A stretch of DNA of 9,029 bases. Source: Prevotellaceae bacterium. Lineage in GTDB: Bacteria > Bacteroidota > Bacteroidia > Bacteroidales > UBA932. The notes under the pieces are model-generated. The model made no database searches and was not told where the DNA came from. It worked only from the letters and a program-made list of their open reading frames with translations. The translations under genes and the position numbers were made by a program. The stretch covers positions 1-9,029 of the forward strand of contig JAIRYH010000092.1 in NCBI GenBank assembly GCA_031267855.1, written 5' to 3'. Positions 1-6,670 of this stretch are shown piece after piece. Within the stretch, counting starts at the first letter, position 1, and every line of letters starts with the position of its first letter.

Positions 1-2
1 TG

Positions 3-66
3 GGTTTCGTACGCGTACGAAACCGTCCCGCAGGCGTGCAAGTGGGTTTCGTACGCGTACGCTGAT
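3..66. repeat. Two GTAC palindrome units at the left edge
   Basis: Two 22-bp units lie at 3-24 and 45-66, 42 bp apart start to start. The first is a perfect palindrome: half-site GGTTTCGTAC, then GC, then the reverse complement of the half-site. The second keeps the left half-site and the 12-bp core CGTACGCGTACG (50-61), but its right arm has decayed. The 20-bp spacer (25-44) is GC-rich. The family recurs at 5298-5444 with the same size and period, so this is a dispersed repeat, and the array may continue left of the window. The function is unknown. The downstream stretch 67-114 holds nothing recognisable. Confidence 0.85.
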
Positions 67-120
67 GTGGTGACGAGCCGATGTGCCGGTGATTAATGTG
101 CTGCTGCGCCGGCCAAATCT

Positions 121-168
121 GTAAATCCGTAAATCTGTACATCCGTAAAACCGTAAATCCGTAAAACC
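121..168 (+). repeat. Six-copy 8-bp tandem repeat (GTAAATCC type)
   Basis: Six consecutive 8-mers run without a gap: GTAAATCC, GTAAATCT, GTACATCC, GTAAAACC, GTAAATCC, GTAAAACC. A partial unit may precede them at 115-120. The array ends five bases before the presumed -33 box of the phosphofructokinase promoter, so changes in copy number would alter the promoter's upstream flank but not its spacer. Confidence 0.85.
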
Positions 169-172
169 TTTT

Positions 173-200
173 TTTGTATCGAAAATTTTATGTATTTTTG
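173..200 (+). promoter_or_regulatory. Putative Bacteroidetes-type promoter for the phosphofructokinase gene
   Basis: TATTTTTG at 193-200 fits the Bacteroidetes primary sigma -7 box TAnnTTTG. TTTG at 173-176 could be the -33 box, although the 16-base gap is somewhat short. The predicted start of transcription is near 206-208, giving a leader of about 23 bases before the ATG at 230. The call rests on motif and position only. Confidence 0.5.
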
Positions 201-229
201 TCGTCTTAAATCTTAACGCCTTATAAATA

Positions 230-1465
230 ATGAATGATGCAATCGCAATATTAACCGGCGGCGGACCCGCACCGGGAATGAACACAGTGGTAGGCAGCGT
301 GGCAAAAGTCTTCCTGAGAAACGGCTACCGCGTAATCGGGCTGCACGGGGGATACAGCAGCCTCTTCCAGAAAACGCCCCGCATCTCGGATATCAATTTC
401 CTGTTTGCCGACGATATTTTCAACCGGGGCGGTTCGGCTATTACCATGAGCCGCTACAAACCCACGGGCGAAGATTTTGAACAGCGTTTCAATCTCGATT
501 TTTTCAGGAAAAACAACATCAAACTGCTGGTTACCGTCGGCGGCGACGATACGGCTTCTACGGCAAACCGCGTGGCAAAATTTTTGACGGATAAAAAATA
601 CCCGATAGCCAACATTCATGTGCCCAAGACCATTGACAACGATTTACCGCTACCCCACGGCACGCCTACGTTCGGTTATGAATCGGCGCGTTCCGAAGGA
701 GCGAATATCGCCACCGTGGTGTATGAAGACGCCCGCACCAGCGCAAACTGGTTTATTGTGGCCGCCATGGGGCGCTCGGCAGGACACCTGGCGTTCGGCA
801 TCGGCGCCGCCTGCCATTATCCGATGATCGTGATTCCCGAAATGTTCAACAAAACCACTATTACATGCGATAAAATCGTGAACCTCGTCATTTCGTCCAT
901 CATCAAGCGGAAAGTAATGGGCGAAGAATATGGCGCGGCCGTTATTTCCGAAGGGGTATTCCATGAATTGAGCGAGGAAGAAATTAAAAAATCGGGCGTC
1001 AACTTTTCGTACGACGACCACGGGCATCCCGAGCTGGGGAAAGTCTCCAAAGCGCATATTTTTTGCGAAATGATTGAAAATAAAATTACGGATTTAAAGC
1101 TGAAAGTAAAAATCCGCCCGGTGGAAATCGGTTATGAGGTGCGCTGCGACGTGCCCATTGCCTACGACCGCCAGTACTGTTCGCTGCTGGGCTTTGGCGT
1201 GTACGACCTGTTCAAGGCCGGGCACACGGGATGCATGGTGTATGTAAATAACTTCGGCGATGTGGCGCCGCTGTTCCTGCGCGACCTGCAAGACCCGAAG
1301 ACCGGGAAAATCCCGCCGCGCGTGGTCGACATTAACGGGCAGTTTGTACAGTCCATTATACGTTATGTACTGCATTTCATTATGCCCGACGACTACGAAG
1401 CGGCAAAAAAATATGTCGCAGACCCCGCGCAATACGACTTTATGAAAATACTTAACTGGGAGTAG
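230..1465 (+). CDS. pfp: Pyrophosphate-dependent 6-phosphofructokinase
   Basis: The 411-residue protein interconverts fructose 6-phosphate and fructose 1,6-bisphosphate in the cytoplasm, most likely with PPi as phosphoryl donor, which makes the glycolytic step reversible. The N-terminal GGGPAPGMN (10-18) is the family's phosphate-binding loop. GGDDT lies at 104-108, PKTIDND with the catalytic aspartates at 132-138, and the substrate-binding MGR at 180-182. The IGYEVR segment near 290-295 continues the sugar-phosphate site. Two positions separate donor types: an Asp rather than Gly in GGDD, and a Lys rather than Gly in PKTIDND. Both are the PPi-type state here. The length suits this single-domain bacterial class. 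A promoter-like sequence lies 30 bases upstream. The gene is followed by an 85-bp spacer and probably stands alone. PPi specificity is inferred from residues; ATP use is the main alternative. Confidence 0.92.
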   Translation: MNDAIAILTGGGPAPGMNTVVGSVAKVFLRNGYRVIGLHGGYSSLFQKTPRISDINFLFADDIFNRGGSAITMSRYKPTGEDFEQRFNLDFFRKNNIKLLVTVGGDDTASTANRVAKFLTDKKYPIANIHVPKTIDNDLPLPHGTPTFGYESARSEGANIATVVYEDARTSANWFIVAAMGRSAGHLAFGIGAACHYPMIVIPEMFNKTTITCDKIVNLVISSIIKRKVMGEEYGAAVISEGVFHELSEEEIKKSGVNFSYDDHGHPELGKVSKAHIFCEMIENKITDLKLKVKIRPVEIGYEVRCDVPIAYDRQYCSLLGFGVYDLFKAGHTGCMVYVNNFGDVAPLFLRDLQDPKTGKIPPRVVDINGQFVQSIIRYVLHFIMPDDYEAAKKYVADPAQYDFMKILNWE

Positions 1466-1550
1466 CCCTTTTTTATTTATCAAATTATACATATATATAT
1501 AGGCGCATGCGCCGGTTAAATTAAATATATCAACCATAAAAAACAATCTT

Positions 1551-3059
1551 ATGCAACGACGTGAATTTTTAAAGACAGGCGGAATGGCGCTGGTGGGAGC
1601 GACACTGCTGCCAACCCTGTTACAATCGTGTACGGGCACGAAAGAAGGCGCAGCGCTGATGCTGGCGCATTTCGGCGTATCCGAAAATGAACTGAAAAAG
1701 GTCATTGCCGCAGCCCTCGAAAAAGGCGGCGACTATGCCGACTTATTTTTTGAACACACGTTCTATAATTCCATTTCCCTGCAGGACGGCGCCGTGAACC
1801 GCGCCTATTCCAACATCGATTATGGTATGGGCGTGCGCGTAGTGGTGGGCGACCAGACCGGCTATGCCTATGTGGAAAACATCACACTGGACGACATGCT
1901 GAAAGCCGCGCGCACCGCTTCACGCATCGCTTCCGGCAATGCCGGAGCAAAGGCGGCGGATGTGAGCGAAACGACATTTACCAATTACTATCCCCTCCTG
2001 AAATCGTGGGAAGACGTGTCGGTAAAAGACAGGGCGCCTTATGTGCAAAAACTCAACGACCGCTGCTTTGCACTGGACAACCGCATCGTGAAAGTGATGG
2101 CGTCGCAGTCCGACAGCTCGTCGTACATCCTGTTCTATAATTCCGACGGCGTTTTATGCGCCGACTACAAGCCGATGGCGACACTGGGCGCTACCTGCAT
2201 CATGGAAGAAAACGGGAAAACGGAAAACTACTATGCCGCCCGCGCATTCCGCAAAGGCGTGGAGTTTTTGACCGACGATGTCGTGGAAACCATTGCGCAC
2301 GAAGCCACGGAAGGCGCGGCACGCATGTTCACCGCCGTAAAGCCGAAAGGCGGCGAACTGCCGGTGGTCATGGCTGCCGGCGGGTCGGGCATCCTCCTGC
2401 ACGAAGCCATCGGACATACTTTCGAAGCGGATTTTAACCGCAAGAACATCTCTATTTTCTCCGACCTGTTCGGGAAAAAAGTATGCGACGAACACATCAA
2501 TATCGTAGACGACGGCACGATTGCCGGCAATCGCGGCTCCATCAACTTTGACGACGAAGGCACGGCAAGCCAGAAAACCTATATCGTCACCAACGGCATC
2601 CTCACCAGCTACCTGCACGACCGCATCAGCGCGAAACATTACGGCGTGGCGTCTACCGGCAACGGACGGCGCGAATCGTTCCGCTTCGTACCCATGCCCC
2701 GCATGCGCTGCACCTACATGGAAAACGGCAATGCCACCGAAGAAGAAATCATCGCCAGCGTAAAGAACGGCGTGTATGCCTCCAACTTCACGAACGGGCA
2801 GGTGCAAATCGGCGCGGGCGACTTTACATTTTTCGTAAAATCGGGCTACCTCATCGAAAACGGAAAACTCACGCGCCCCATCAAGGACATCAACATCATC
2901 GGCAACGGACCGAAAGCCCTTGCCGACGTCACGATGGTCGCCAACAACCTGAAGCTCGACGACAGCACCTGGACGTGCGGAAAGAACGGACAGGCCATGC
3001 CGGTAACGCAGGGACTGCCGTCGGTGCTGGTAAAAAAACTCACCGTCGGCGGAGAGTAA
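1551..3059 (+). CDS. tldD: TldD-family zinc metalloprotease with Tat/lipoprotein-like N-terminus
   Basis: The 502-residue protein is the catalytic subunit of the TldD/TldE protease. Studied homologues cleave unfolded peptides, modified-peptide precursors such as microcin B17, and the antitoxin CcdA. The zinc motif HEAIGH (HExxxH) is at 284-289. Cys476 in TCGKNGQ matches the third metal ligand of the family, and the glycine-rich GGSG just before the helix is also typical. The N-terminus is unusual for the E. coli type: RREFLK (3-8) is followed by a hydrophobic stretch and LLQSC with Cys27, resembling a twin-arginine signal with a lipobox. This suggests membrane-anchored, exported protein, which I infer and cannot prove. 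The ATG at 1551 is chosen because it places the RR motif at the extreme N-terminus. tldE follows 58 bp downstream on the same strand, so co-transcription is likely. No clear TAnnTTTG box was seen in the AT-rich leader. Confidence 0.93.
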   Translation: MQRREFLKTGGMALVGATLLPTLLQSCTGTKEGAALMLAHFGVSENELKKVIAAALEKGGDYADLFFEHTFYNSISLQDGAVNRAYSNIDYGMGVRVVVGDQTGYAYVENITLDDMLKAARTASRIASGNAGAKAADVSETTFTNYYPLLKSWEDVSVKDRAPYVQKLNDRCFALDNRIVKVMASQSDSSSYILFYNSDGVLCADYKPMATLGATCIMEENGKTENYYAARAFRKGVEFLTDDVVETIAHEATEGAARMFTAVKPKGGELPVVMAAGGSGILLHEAIGHTFEADFNRKNISIFSDLFGKKVCDEHINIVDDGTIAGNRGSINFDDEGTASQKTYIVTNGILTSYLHDRISAKHYGVASTGNGRRESFRFVPMPRMRCTYMENGNATEEEIIASVKNGVYASNFTNGQVQIGAGDFTFFVKSGYLIENGKLTRPIKDINIIGNGPKALADVTMVANNLKLDDSTWTCGKNGQAMPVTQGLPSVLVKKLTVGGE

Positions 3060-3072
3060 GCACAGCCGCCGG

Positions 3073-3107
3073 TTATAACTTATAACTCATAATTCACAAT
3101 TCATAAT
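3073..3107. repeat. Five degenerate heptamers between tldD and tldE
   Basis: Five 7-mers run in phase: TTATAAC, TTATAAC, TCATAAT, TCACAAT, TCATAAT. Read on the minus strand they are variants of GTTATGA/ATTATGA, the unit seen upstream of ridA at 8357-8384. They fill most of the 58-bp spacer between two probably co-transcribed genes. There is no conserved hairpin core here, so this is a simple heptamer tract rather than the hairpin element found at the three gene ends. Confidence 0.7.
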
Positions 3108-3117
3108 TAAAAAAAAT

Positions 3118-4437
3118 ATGATTTCAAAGCAACATAAAAACCTCGCACAAGAGATGATGGAATTTGCCAAACAAAACGGATGCTCGGCATGCAGGATTTC
3201 CATCGGCTCGGGTACGGAAAATTCATTTGAATACCGCAACACACAGCTCGAGCAATTACAGCAGTCATCGCAAAACCAGCTATCCATATCGCTGTTTGTA
3301 GACGGGCGGTTCGGCTCCTACTCCACCAACCGGATAGAGAAAAGCGAACTGAAAAAATTCATCAAAAACGCCATCGACGCCACGCGCTACCTGGCGGAAG
3401 ACCCCCACCGGACACTGCCCAACCCCGACCTGTACTACAAAGGCAACGATGCGCCCGACGCCTGCTACGACAAGCAGTTCGACCAGCTGCAACCCGACGA
3501 AAAACTGCAACTGGCAAAAGCCACCGTGGAAGAAGTCTGGCAAACCGACCCGCACATCATTTCCGTTTCCGGCTCGTACAGCGACTACGACTGGTTCAGC
3601 TACCTGATAGACAGCAACGGCTTCGAAGGCGAGCGGGCGCAGTCGCTGTTCAGCCTCAGCGCCTCCGTGTCGCTCAAGGGCGACGGCGACGCACGCCCCG
3701 AATCGTGGTGGTACGACAGCGCGCTGTTCTGGGACAAACTCCAAAAGGAAGGCATCGGCAAAAAAGCCCTGGAACGCACGCTGCGCAAACTCGGACAAAA
3801 GAAAATAAAATCGGGCGTCTATCCGATGATCGTCGACAACATGAACAGTGCACGCCTCCTCTCGCCCGTTATCTCTGCAATAAACGGAAGTTCGCTGGCG
3901 CAGAAAAACTCGTTCCTGACAGACAAATTAGGCAAGAAAATCGCCGGCGAAAAACTGACGCTGAAAGATGAACCGCACCTGCCGCTGGCACAGGGCAGCC
4001 GCTGGTTCGACAACGAAGGCGTAGCCACCCGCCCGCGCACGATTATCGAAAACGGCGTCCTGCAAACCTACTTCATCGACACCTACAACGCCAGCCGCCT
4101 CAAAATGCCGCCCACCATCAGCGGCGCATCCGTGCTCACCTTCGGGCAGGGCAGCAGCAACCTGGACGCACTGGTGGCGCAGCAGAAAAAAGGCATCCTC
4201 GTAACCGGCTTCAACGGCGGCAACAGCAACAGCTCCACCGGCGACTTCTCGTTTGGCGTCGAAGGCTTCCTCATCGAAAACGGAAAACCGGTGCAGCCCG
4301 TTTCCGAAATGAACATCACCGGAAACATGCTTTCCCTCTGGGAATCGCTTGCCGAAATAGGGAACGATGCATACCTCAACGACTCGTGGCGCATGCCCTC
4401 CATGGTATTCGACAAAGTTAGCTTCAGCGGCTTATAG
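3118..4437 (+). CDS. tldE: TldE/PmbA-family subunit, partner of TldD
   Basis: The 439-residue protein is the non-catalytic partner that forms the heterodimeric TldD/TldE protease. It shares the TldD/PmbA fold but has no HExxxH motif, as expected for TldE. The C-terminal half carries the PmbA-type block GGNSNSSTGDFSFGVEGF (around residues 369-386), followed by LIENGKPVQPVSEMNITGN and a GND motif, which matches the E. coli PmbA arrangement of TGD, GFxxENG, P-V-E-x-I-x-GN. The length is close to the usual 440-450. The ATG at 3118 follows an A-rich tract. No signal peptide or Tat motif is present, unlike the neighbouring TldD, which raises the question of how the two meet. The methyltransferase gene begins 14 bp after the stop, pointing to a common transcript. 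Confidence 0.92.
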   Translation: MISKQHKNLAQEMMEFAKQNGCSACRISIGSGTENSFEYRNTQLEQLQQSSQNQLSISLFVDGRFGSYSTNRIEKSELKKFIKNAIDATRYLAEDPHRTLPNPDLYYKGNDAPDACYDKQFDQLQPDEKLQLAKATVEEVWQTDPHIISVSGSYSDYDWFSYLIDSNGFEGERAQSLFSLSASVSLKGDGDARPESWWYDSALFWDKLQKEGIGKKALERTLRKLGQKKIKSGVYPMIVDNMNSARLLSPVISAINGSSLAQKNSFLTDKLGKKIAGEKLTLKDEPHLPLAQGSRWFDNEGVATRPRTIIENGVLQTYFIDTYNASRLKMPPTISGASVLTFGQGSSNLDALVAQQKKGILVTGFNGGNSNSSTGDFSFGVEGFLIENGKPVQPVSEMNITGNMLSLWESLAEIGNDAYLNDSWRMPSMVFDKVSFSGL

Positions 4438-4451
4438 ATGAGGGCGGGAAA

Positions 4452-5216
4452 TTGAAACGCATTATCCGCATACTCCTTAACCTCATACCCCGCAAATGGA
4501 TTCAGCCCGCTGCGCGTATCATCATACCGGCAGCGGGCGTTTTCTATGCCGGACACAAAGTACAGTGCCCCGTATGCCGCCATGCCTGGCGTAAATTCAT
4601 GCCCTACGGCTATGTCCGGTCGCGCGAAAATGCCCTGTGCCCGCACTGCCTCTCGCTCGAACGCCACCGGCTGATGTGGCTGTACCTGAAAAACGAAACC
4701 GCTTTCTTTACCGCCCCCCACCGGCTGCTGCACATAGCGCCCGAAAGATGCTTCATCAAACCTTTCAAAAAATTATCGGGCAACGACTACGTCACGGCAG
4801 ACCTCGAAAGTCCGTGGGCAAAAATAAAAATGGACGTGCAGCACATCCCGTTCGGCGAAAATGAATTTGACATTATCTTCTGCAACCACCTGCTGGAACA
4901 CGTGGCGGACGACCGGCGCGCCATGCGGGAAATATTCCGCGTGCTCCGGCCCGGCGGCTGGGGCATCCTCCTGTCGCCCGTAACCAAAGGGAAAAAGAAA
5001 ACCTTTGAAGACCCCGCCATCACCTCTCCCGAAGAGCGCCTCAAGGCCTTCGGGCAGCGCGACCACCTGCGGGAATACGGCGAAGACTATCCCGGCCGGC
5101 TCGCCGAAGCCGGTTTCAAAGTGCAAACCATAGACTACGCAAAATGCCTCCCCCAACAGGACGTGCAGACATTCGGCCTGCGCTCCGAAAACATTTACCT
5201 GGCAGTGAAAAGTTGA
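4452..5216 (+). CDS. Class I SAM-dependent methyltransferase with N-terminal Cys4 zinc-ribbon-like segment
   Basis: This 254-residue protein has a methyltransferase-11-type core. LLHIAPE (92-98) sits where the SAM-binding motif I normally has a glycine-rich loop. VTADLES (114-120) ends the second strand, with Asp117 as the likely ribose contact. DIIFCNHLLEHV (140-151) is motif IV, and VLRPGGW (164-170) is the turn typical of the family. Before the core, CPVC (39-42) and CPHC (63-66) form a probable metal knuckle. The basic, hydrophobic first 30 residues may contact membrane, but they do not form a cleavable signal. The substrate is unknown. The start is inferred as TTG at 4452, 14 bp after the tldE stop and preceded by GGGCGGG; the next in-frame ATG (residue 50) would remove the first knuckle. 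The stop codon lies inside the GTTGAAA repeat that follows. Confidence 0.8.
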   Translation: MKRIIRILLNLIPRKWIQPAARIIIPAAGVFYAGHKVQCPVCRHAWRKFMPYGYVRSRENALCPHCLSLERHRLMWLYLKNETAFFTAPHRLLHIAPERCFIKPFKKLSGNDYVTADLESPWAKIKMDVQHIPFGENEFDIIFCNHLLEHVADDRRAMREIFRVLRPGGWGILLSPVTKGKKKTFEDPAITSPEERLKAFGQRDHLREYGEDYPGRLAEAGFKVQTIDYAKCLPQQDVQTFGLRSENIYLAVKS

Positions 5217-5279
5217 AAGTTGAGAGTTGAAAGTTGAAAATTGCGCGAAGCGCGTAATGGCAACAGCCAACTTTCAACT
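5212..5279 (+). repeat. Heptamer hairpin element at the 3' end of the methyltransferase gene
   Basis: Four heptamers (GTTGAAA, GTTGAGA, GTTGAAA, GTTGAAA; 5212-5239) face an inverted arm, CAACTTTCAACT (5268-5279). The core between them can form two small hairpins: GCGC-GAA-GCGC (5243-5253) and TGGC-AACA-GCCA (5258-5269). The RNA could therefore fold as an outer stem with two inner stems. The methyltransferase TGA stop (5214-5216) is part of the first heptamer. Related cores occur at 5551-5580 and 6791-6820. No U-run follows, so it is not a classical terminator, but a 3'-end role in transcript stability or termination is plausible. Confidence 0.75.
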
Positions 5280-5297
5280 CCGAGGCCTCAGCAGGGG

Positions 5298-5444
5298 GGT
5301 AGCGTACGCGTACGAAACCGGCCTGGTGGCAAGGAAGTGGTTTTGTACGCGTACGCAACCGTGCTCGAACCCTCGGAAGGGGTAGCGTACTAGTACGCTA
5401 CCGTCCCCGAGCCCTCGAAGGTGGTTTCGTACTAGTACGCTAAG
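5298..5444. repeat. Four-copy GTAC palindrome array, 42-bp period
   Basis: Units of 22 bp lie at 5298-5319, 5339-5360, 5381-5402 and 5423-5444, with starts 41, 42 and 42 bp apart. Each has two GTAC tetramers separated by GC (first two) or TA (last two). Outer arms are mixed: half-sites begin GGTTTC, GGTAGC, GGTTTT or GGTTGC. The third copy (5381-5402) is a perfect palindrome. Spacers of 19-20 bp are GC-rich and partly alike, for instance CCCTCGGAAGG and CCCTCGAAGG in the last two. The flanks at 5284-5297 and 5452-5464 both contain a GCCT...GCAGGGG motif. The same family is at 3-66. The array fills the spacer between convergent genes. Its function is unknown. Confidence 0.9.
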
Positions 5445-5470
5445 GTTTTCGCGGCCTGCAGGGGGGGAAG

Positions 5471-5514
5471 GTGAAAAGTGAAAAGTGAAGAACTAAAAGT
5501 TGGCTGGCGCCGGC
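5471..5514 (+). repeat. Short GTGAAAA heptamer tract with GC-rich near-palindrome
   Basis: The units GTGAAAA, GTGAAAA, GTGAAGA and ACTAAAA (5471-5498) keep the 7-bp phase, then GTTGG leads into GCTGGCGCCGGC (5503-5514), a palindrome with one T/G mismatch. It resembles a degraded or one-armed form of the neighbouring heptamer hairpin elements. Confidence 0.5.
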
Positions 5515-5521
5515 ACCTGTT

Positions 5522-5605
5522 CAATTTTGAATTTTGAAGGTTGAAGGTTGAATGGCTAACGCCATTGACCGCTTGCCGCCATTCAAAATTCAACCTTCAA
5601 AATTG
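5522..5605 (-). repeat. Heptamer hairpin element at the 3' end of holA
   Basis: On the plus strand the left arm has ATTTTGA twice and AGGTTGA twice (5524-5551). The right arm (5581-5605) carries the complementary units TCAAAAT, TCAACCT, TCAAAAT. The core between them contains AATGGC-TAAC-GCCATT (5551-5566), a 6-bp stem, then GACCGCTTGCCGCC, a diverged relative of the GACGCGCTTCGCGC in the element at 6791-6820. Read on the minus strand, it begins 7 bases after the holA stop, so its core points the same way as the gene it follows. The heptamer sequence differs from the other copies (TTGAATT/TTGAAGG), yet both arms changed together, which keeps pairing. Confidence 0.7.
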
Positions 5606-5611
5606 TTTTTA

Positions 5612-6658
5612 TCAGTGCATTATTTTAAACACCAGTTCGCGCAGGAGGTCGCCGTGGGTGGCGGCGCCGTTATTGAATCCCTTGCTGCGCATGTCGTATT
5701 CTCGGAGGAGCGAAATCACCTGCAGGGCTTTTCCCATCGGATAATTGGCGGCCGCCCGTTCATAGTCGCGCACGAAAAACGGATGGATGCCCAGCTGCTG
5801 CGCCGCATCGCCCTGGGGCACGGCATTACCGTGCCTGCGTTTCAGGAAATGCAGTTTCAGGATGCGCGAAAATTCCATGAACAGCGTGCTGACGGTAACG
5901 ACCATCGGGTAGTCGCCGGGGCTGTGCGCAAAGTGCTGCACAATGCGGCTTGCCGTCAGTATGTCGCGCCTGGAAACGGCGCTGTTCAGTTCAAAGGTGT
6001 TATAGTCTTTGCTGATGCCTATGTTTTTCTCGATATGTTCGGCCGTGATGCGTTTGTTGCCTTCGGGCAGCAGCGTAAAGAGCTTGTCGAGCTCGTTGGT
6101 GATTTTGGAAAGGTCGGCGCCGAGGCAGGCGGAGAGGATGGCGCTTGCCGCAGGGTCAATGGCGCAGTTTTTTTCCTTCAGGTAACCGGTGATCCACGCG
6201 ACCAGCTCGCTGTCGTAGAGCAGGGCGGTTTCCAGGACTTCGCCGTTTTTGGCAATCATTTTGTAGAATGATGTGCGCTTGTCTACGGTCTTTCCCTTAT
6301 GGCACAATACCAGCAGGGTGGTCGCCGGCGGCTGCTTCAGATACGCTTCCAGCTGTTCGATTTTTTTCAGCTGCTGCGCTTCGCGGACAATCACGACCTG
6401 CCGGCTTGCCATCATCGGGAAGCGGCGGGCGGTATCAATCAGCTGCGGAACGGTAATATCCTTCCCGTACAGGACAAGCTGGTTAAAGCTGCGCTCGGCT
6501 TCGTCCAGCACGTGCCGGGCAATGTAGTTGCTGATTTTGTCGATATAGTATGCTTCCTCGCCCATCAGCAGGTAGACGGGCCTGTATTTTTGATTTTTTA
6601 AGTCCGCCACGATTCGTTCGTAGTTCGCCTCCGTGTCCCTGAATTTTATTTTTGCCAT
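5612..6658 (-). CDS. holA: DNA polymerase III, delta subunit (clamp loader)
   Basis: The 348-residue protein is the delta subunit of the replicative clamp loader, which opens the beta sliding clamp. Hallmarks in order are PVYLLMGEEAYYIDK (27-41), the N-terminal AAA+-like strand and helix entry; RFPMMASRQVVIVREA (79-94), the conserved region linked to clamp opening; GADLSKITNELDKL (180-193), a strong family signature; and FELNSAVSRRD (222-232) at the start of the C-terminal collar domain. There is no canonical Walker A motif, as expected for delta. The length is typical of 330-350. The ATG at 6658 is followed directly by the family-like MAKIKFRD start. Immediately upstream there are only 12 bases before a 17-copy heptamer run, and no promoter box was found, so it may depend on read-through from ftcD or on a promoter within the repeats. 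Confidence 0.93.
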   Translation of the reverse strand: MAKIKFRDTEANYERIVADLKNQKYRPVYLLMGEEAYYIDKISNYIARHVLDEAERSFNQLVLYGKDITVPQLIDTARRFPMMASRQVVIVREAQQLKKIEQLEAYLKQPPATTLLVLCHKGKTVDKRTSFYKMIAKNGEVLETALLYDSELVAWITGYLKEKNCAIDPAASAILSACLGADLSKITNELDKLFTLLPEGNKRITAEHIEKNIGISKDYNTFELNSAVSRRDILTASRIVQHFAHSPGDYPMVVTVSTLFMEFSRILKLHFLKRRHGNAVPQGDAAQQLGIHPFFVRDYERAAANYPMGKALQVISLLREYDMRSKGFNNGAATHGDLLRELVFKIMH

Positions 6659-6670
6659 AACTTTAATTTA

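Noticed and set aside
1457..1474. Intrinsic terminator after the phosphofructokinase gene
   Set aside because: There is a T-run, but the only stem is GGG/CCC around the stop codon, which is too short.
1502..1513. 12-bp palindrome GGCGCATGCGCC upstream of tldD as terminator or operator
   Set aside because: It is perfect but isolated. No T-run follows and no second copy was seen, so a role cannot be supported.
2154..2807. 217-codon minus-strand frame inside tldD
   Set aside because: It is wholly antisense to the metalloprotease domain and has no recognisable motif.
5298..5444. CRISPR array
   Set aside because: Repeats of 22 bp with 19-20 bp gaps look superficially similar, but the repeats are fully palindromic and variable, the gaps resemble one another instead of being unique, there are only four units, and no cas gene is near.
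5552..6271. 239-codon open frame on the plus strand
   Set aside because: It is antisense to holA and starts inside a hairpin repeat. The holA frame has all family signatures.
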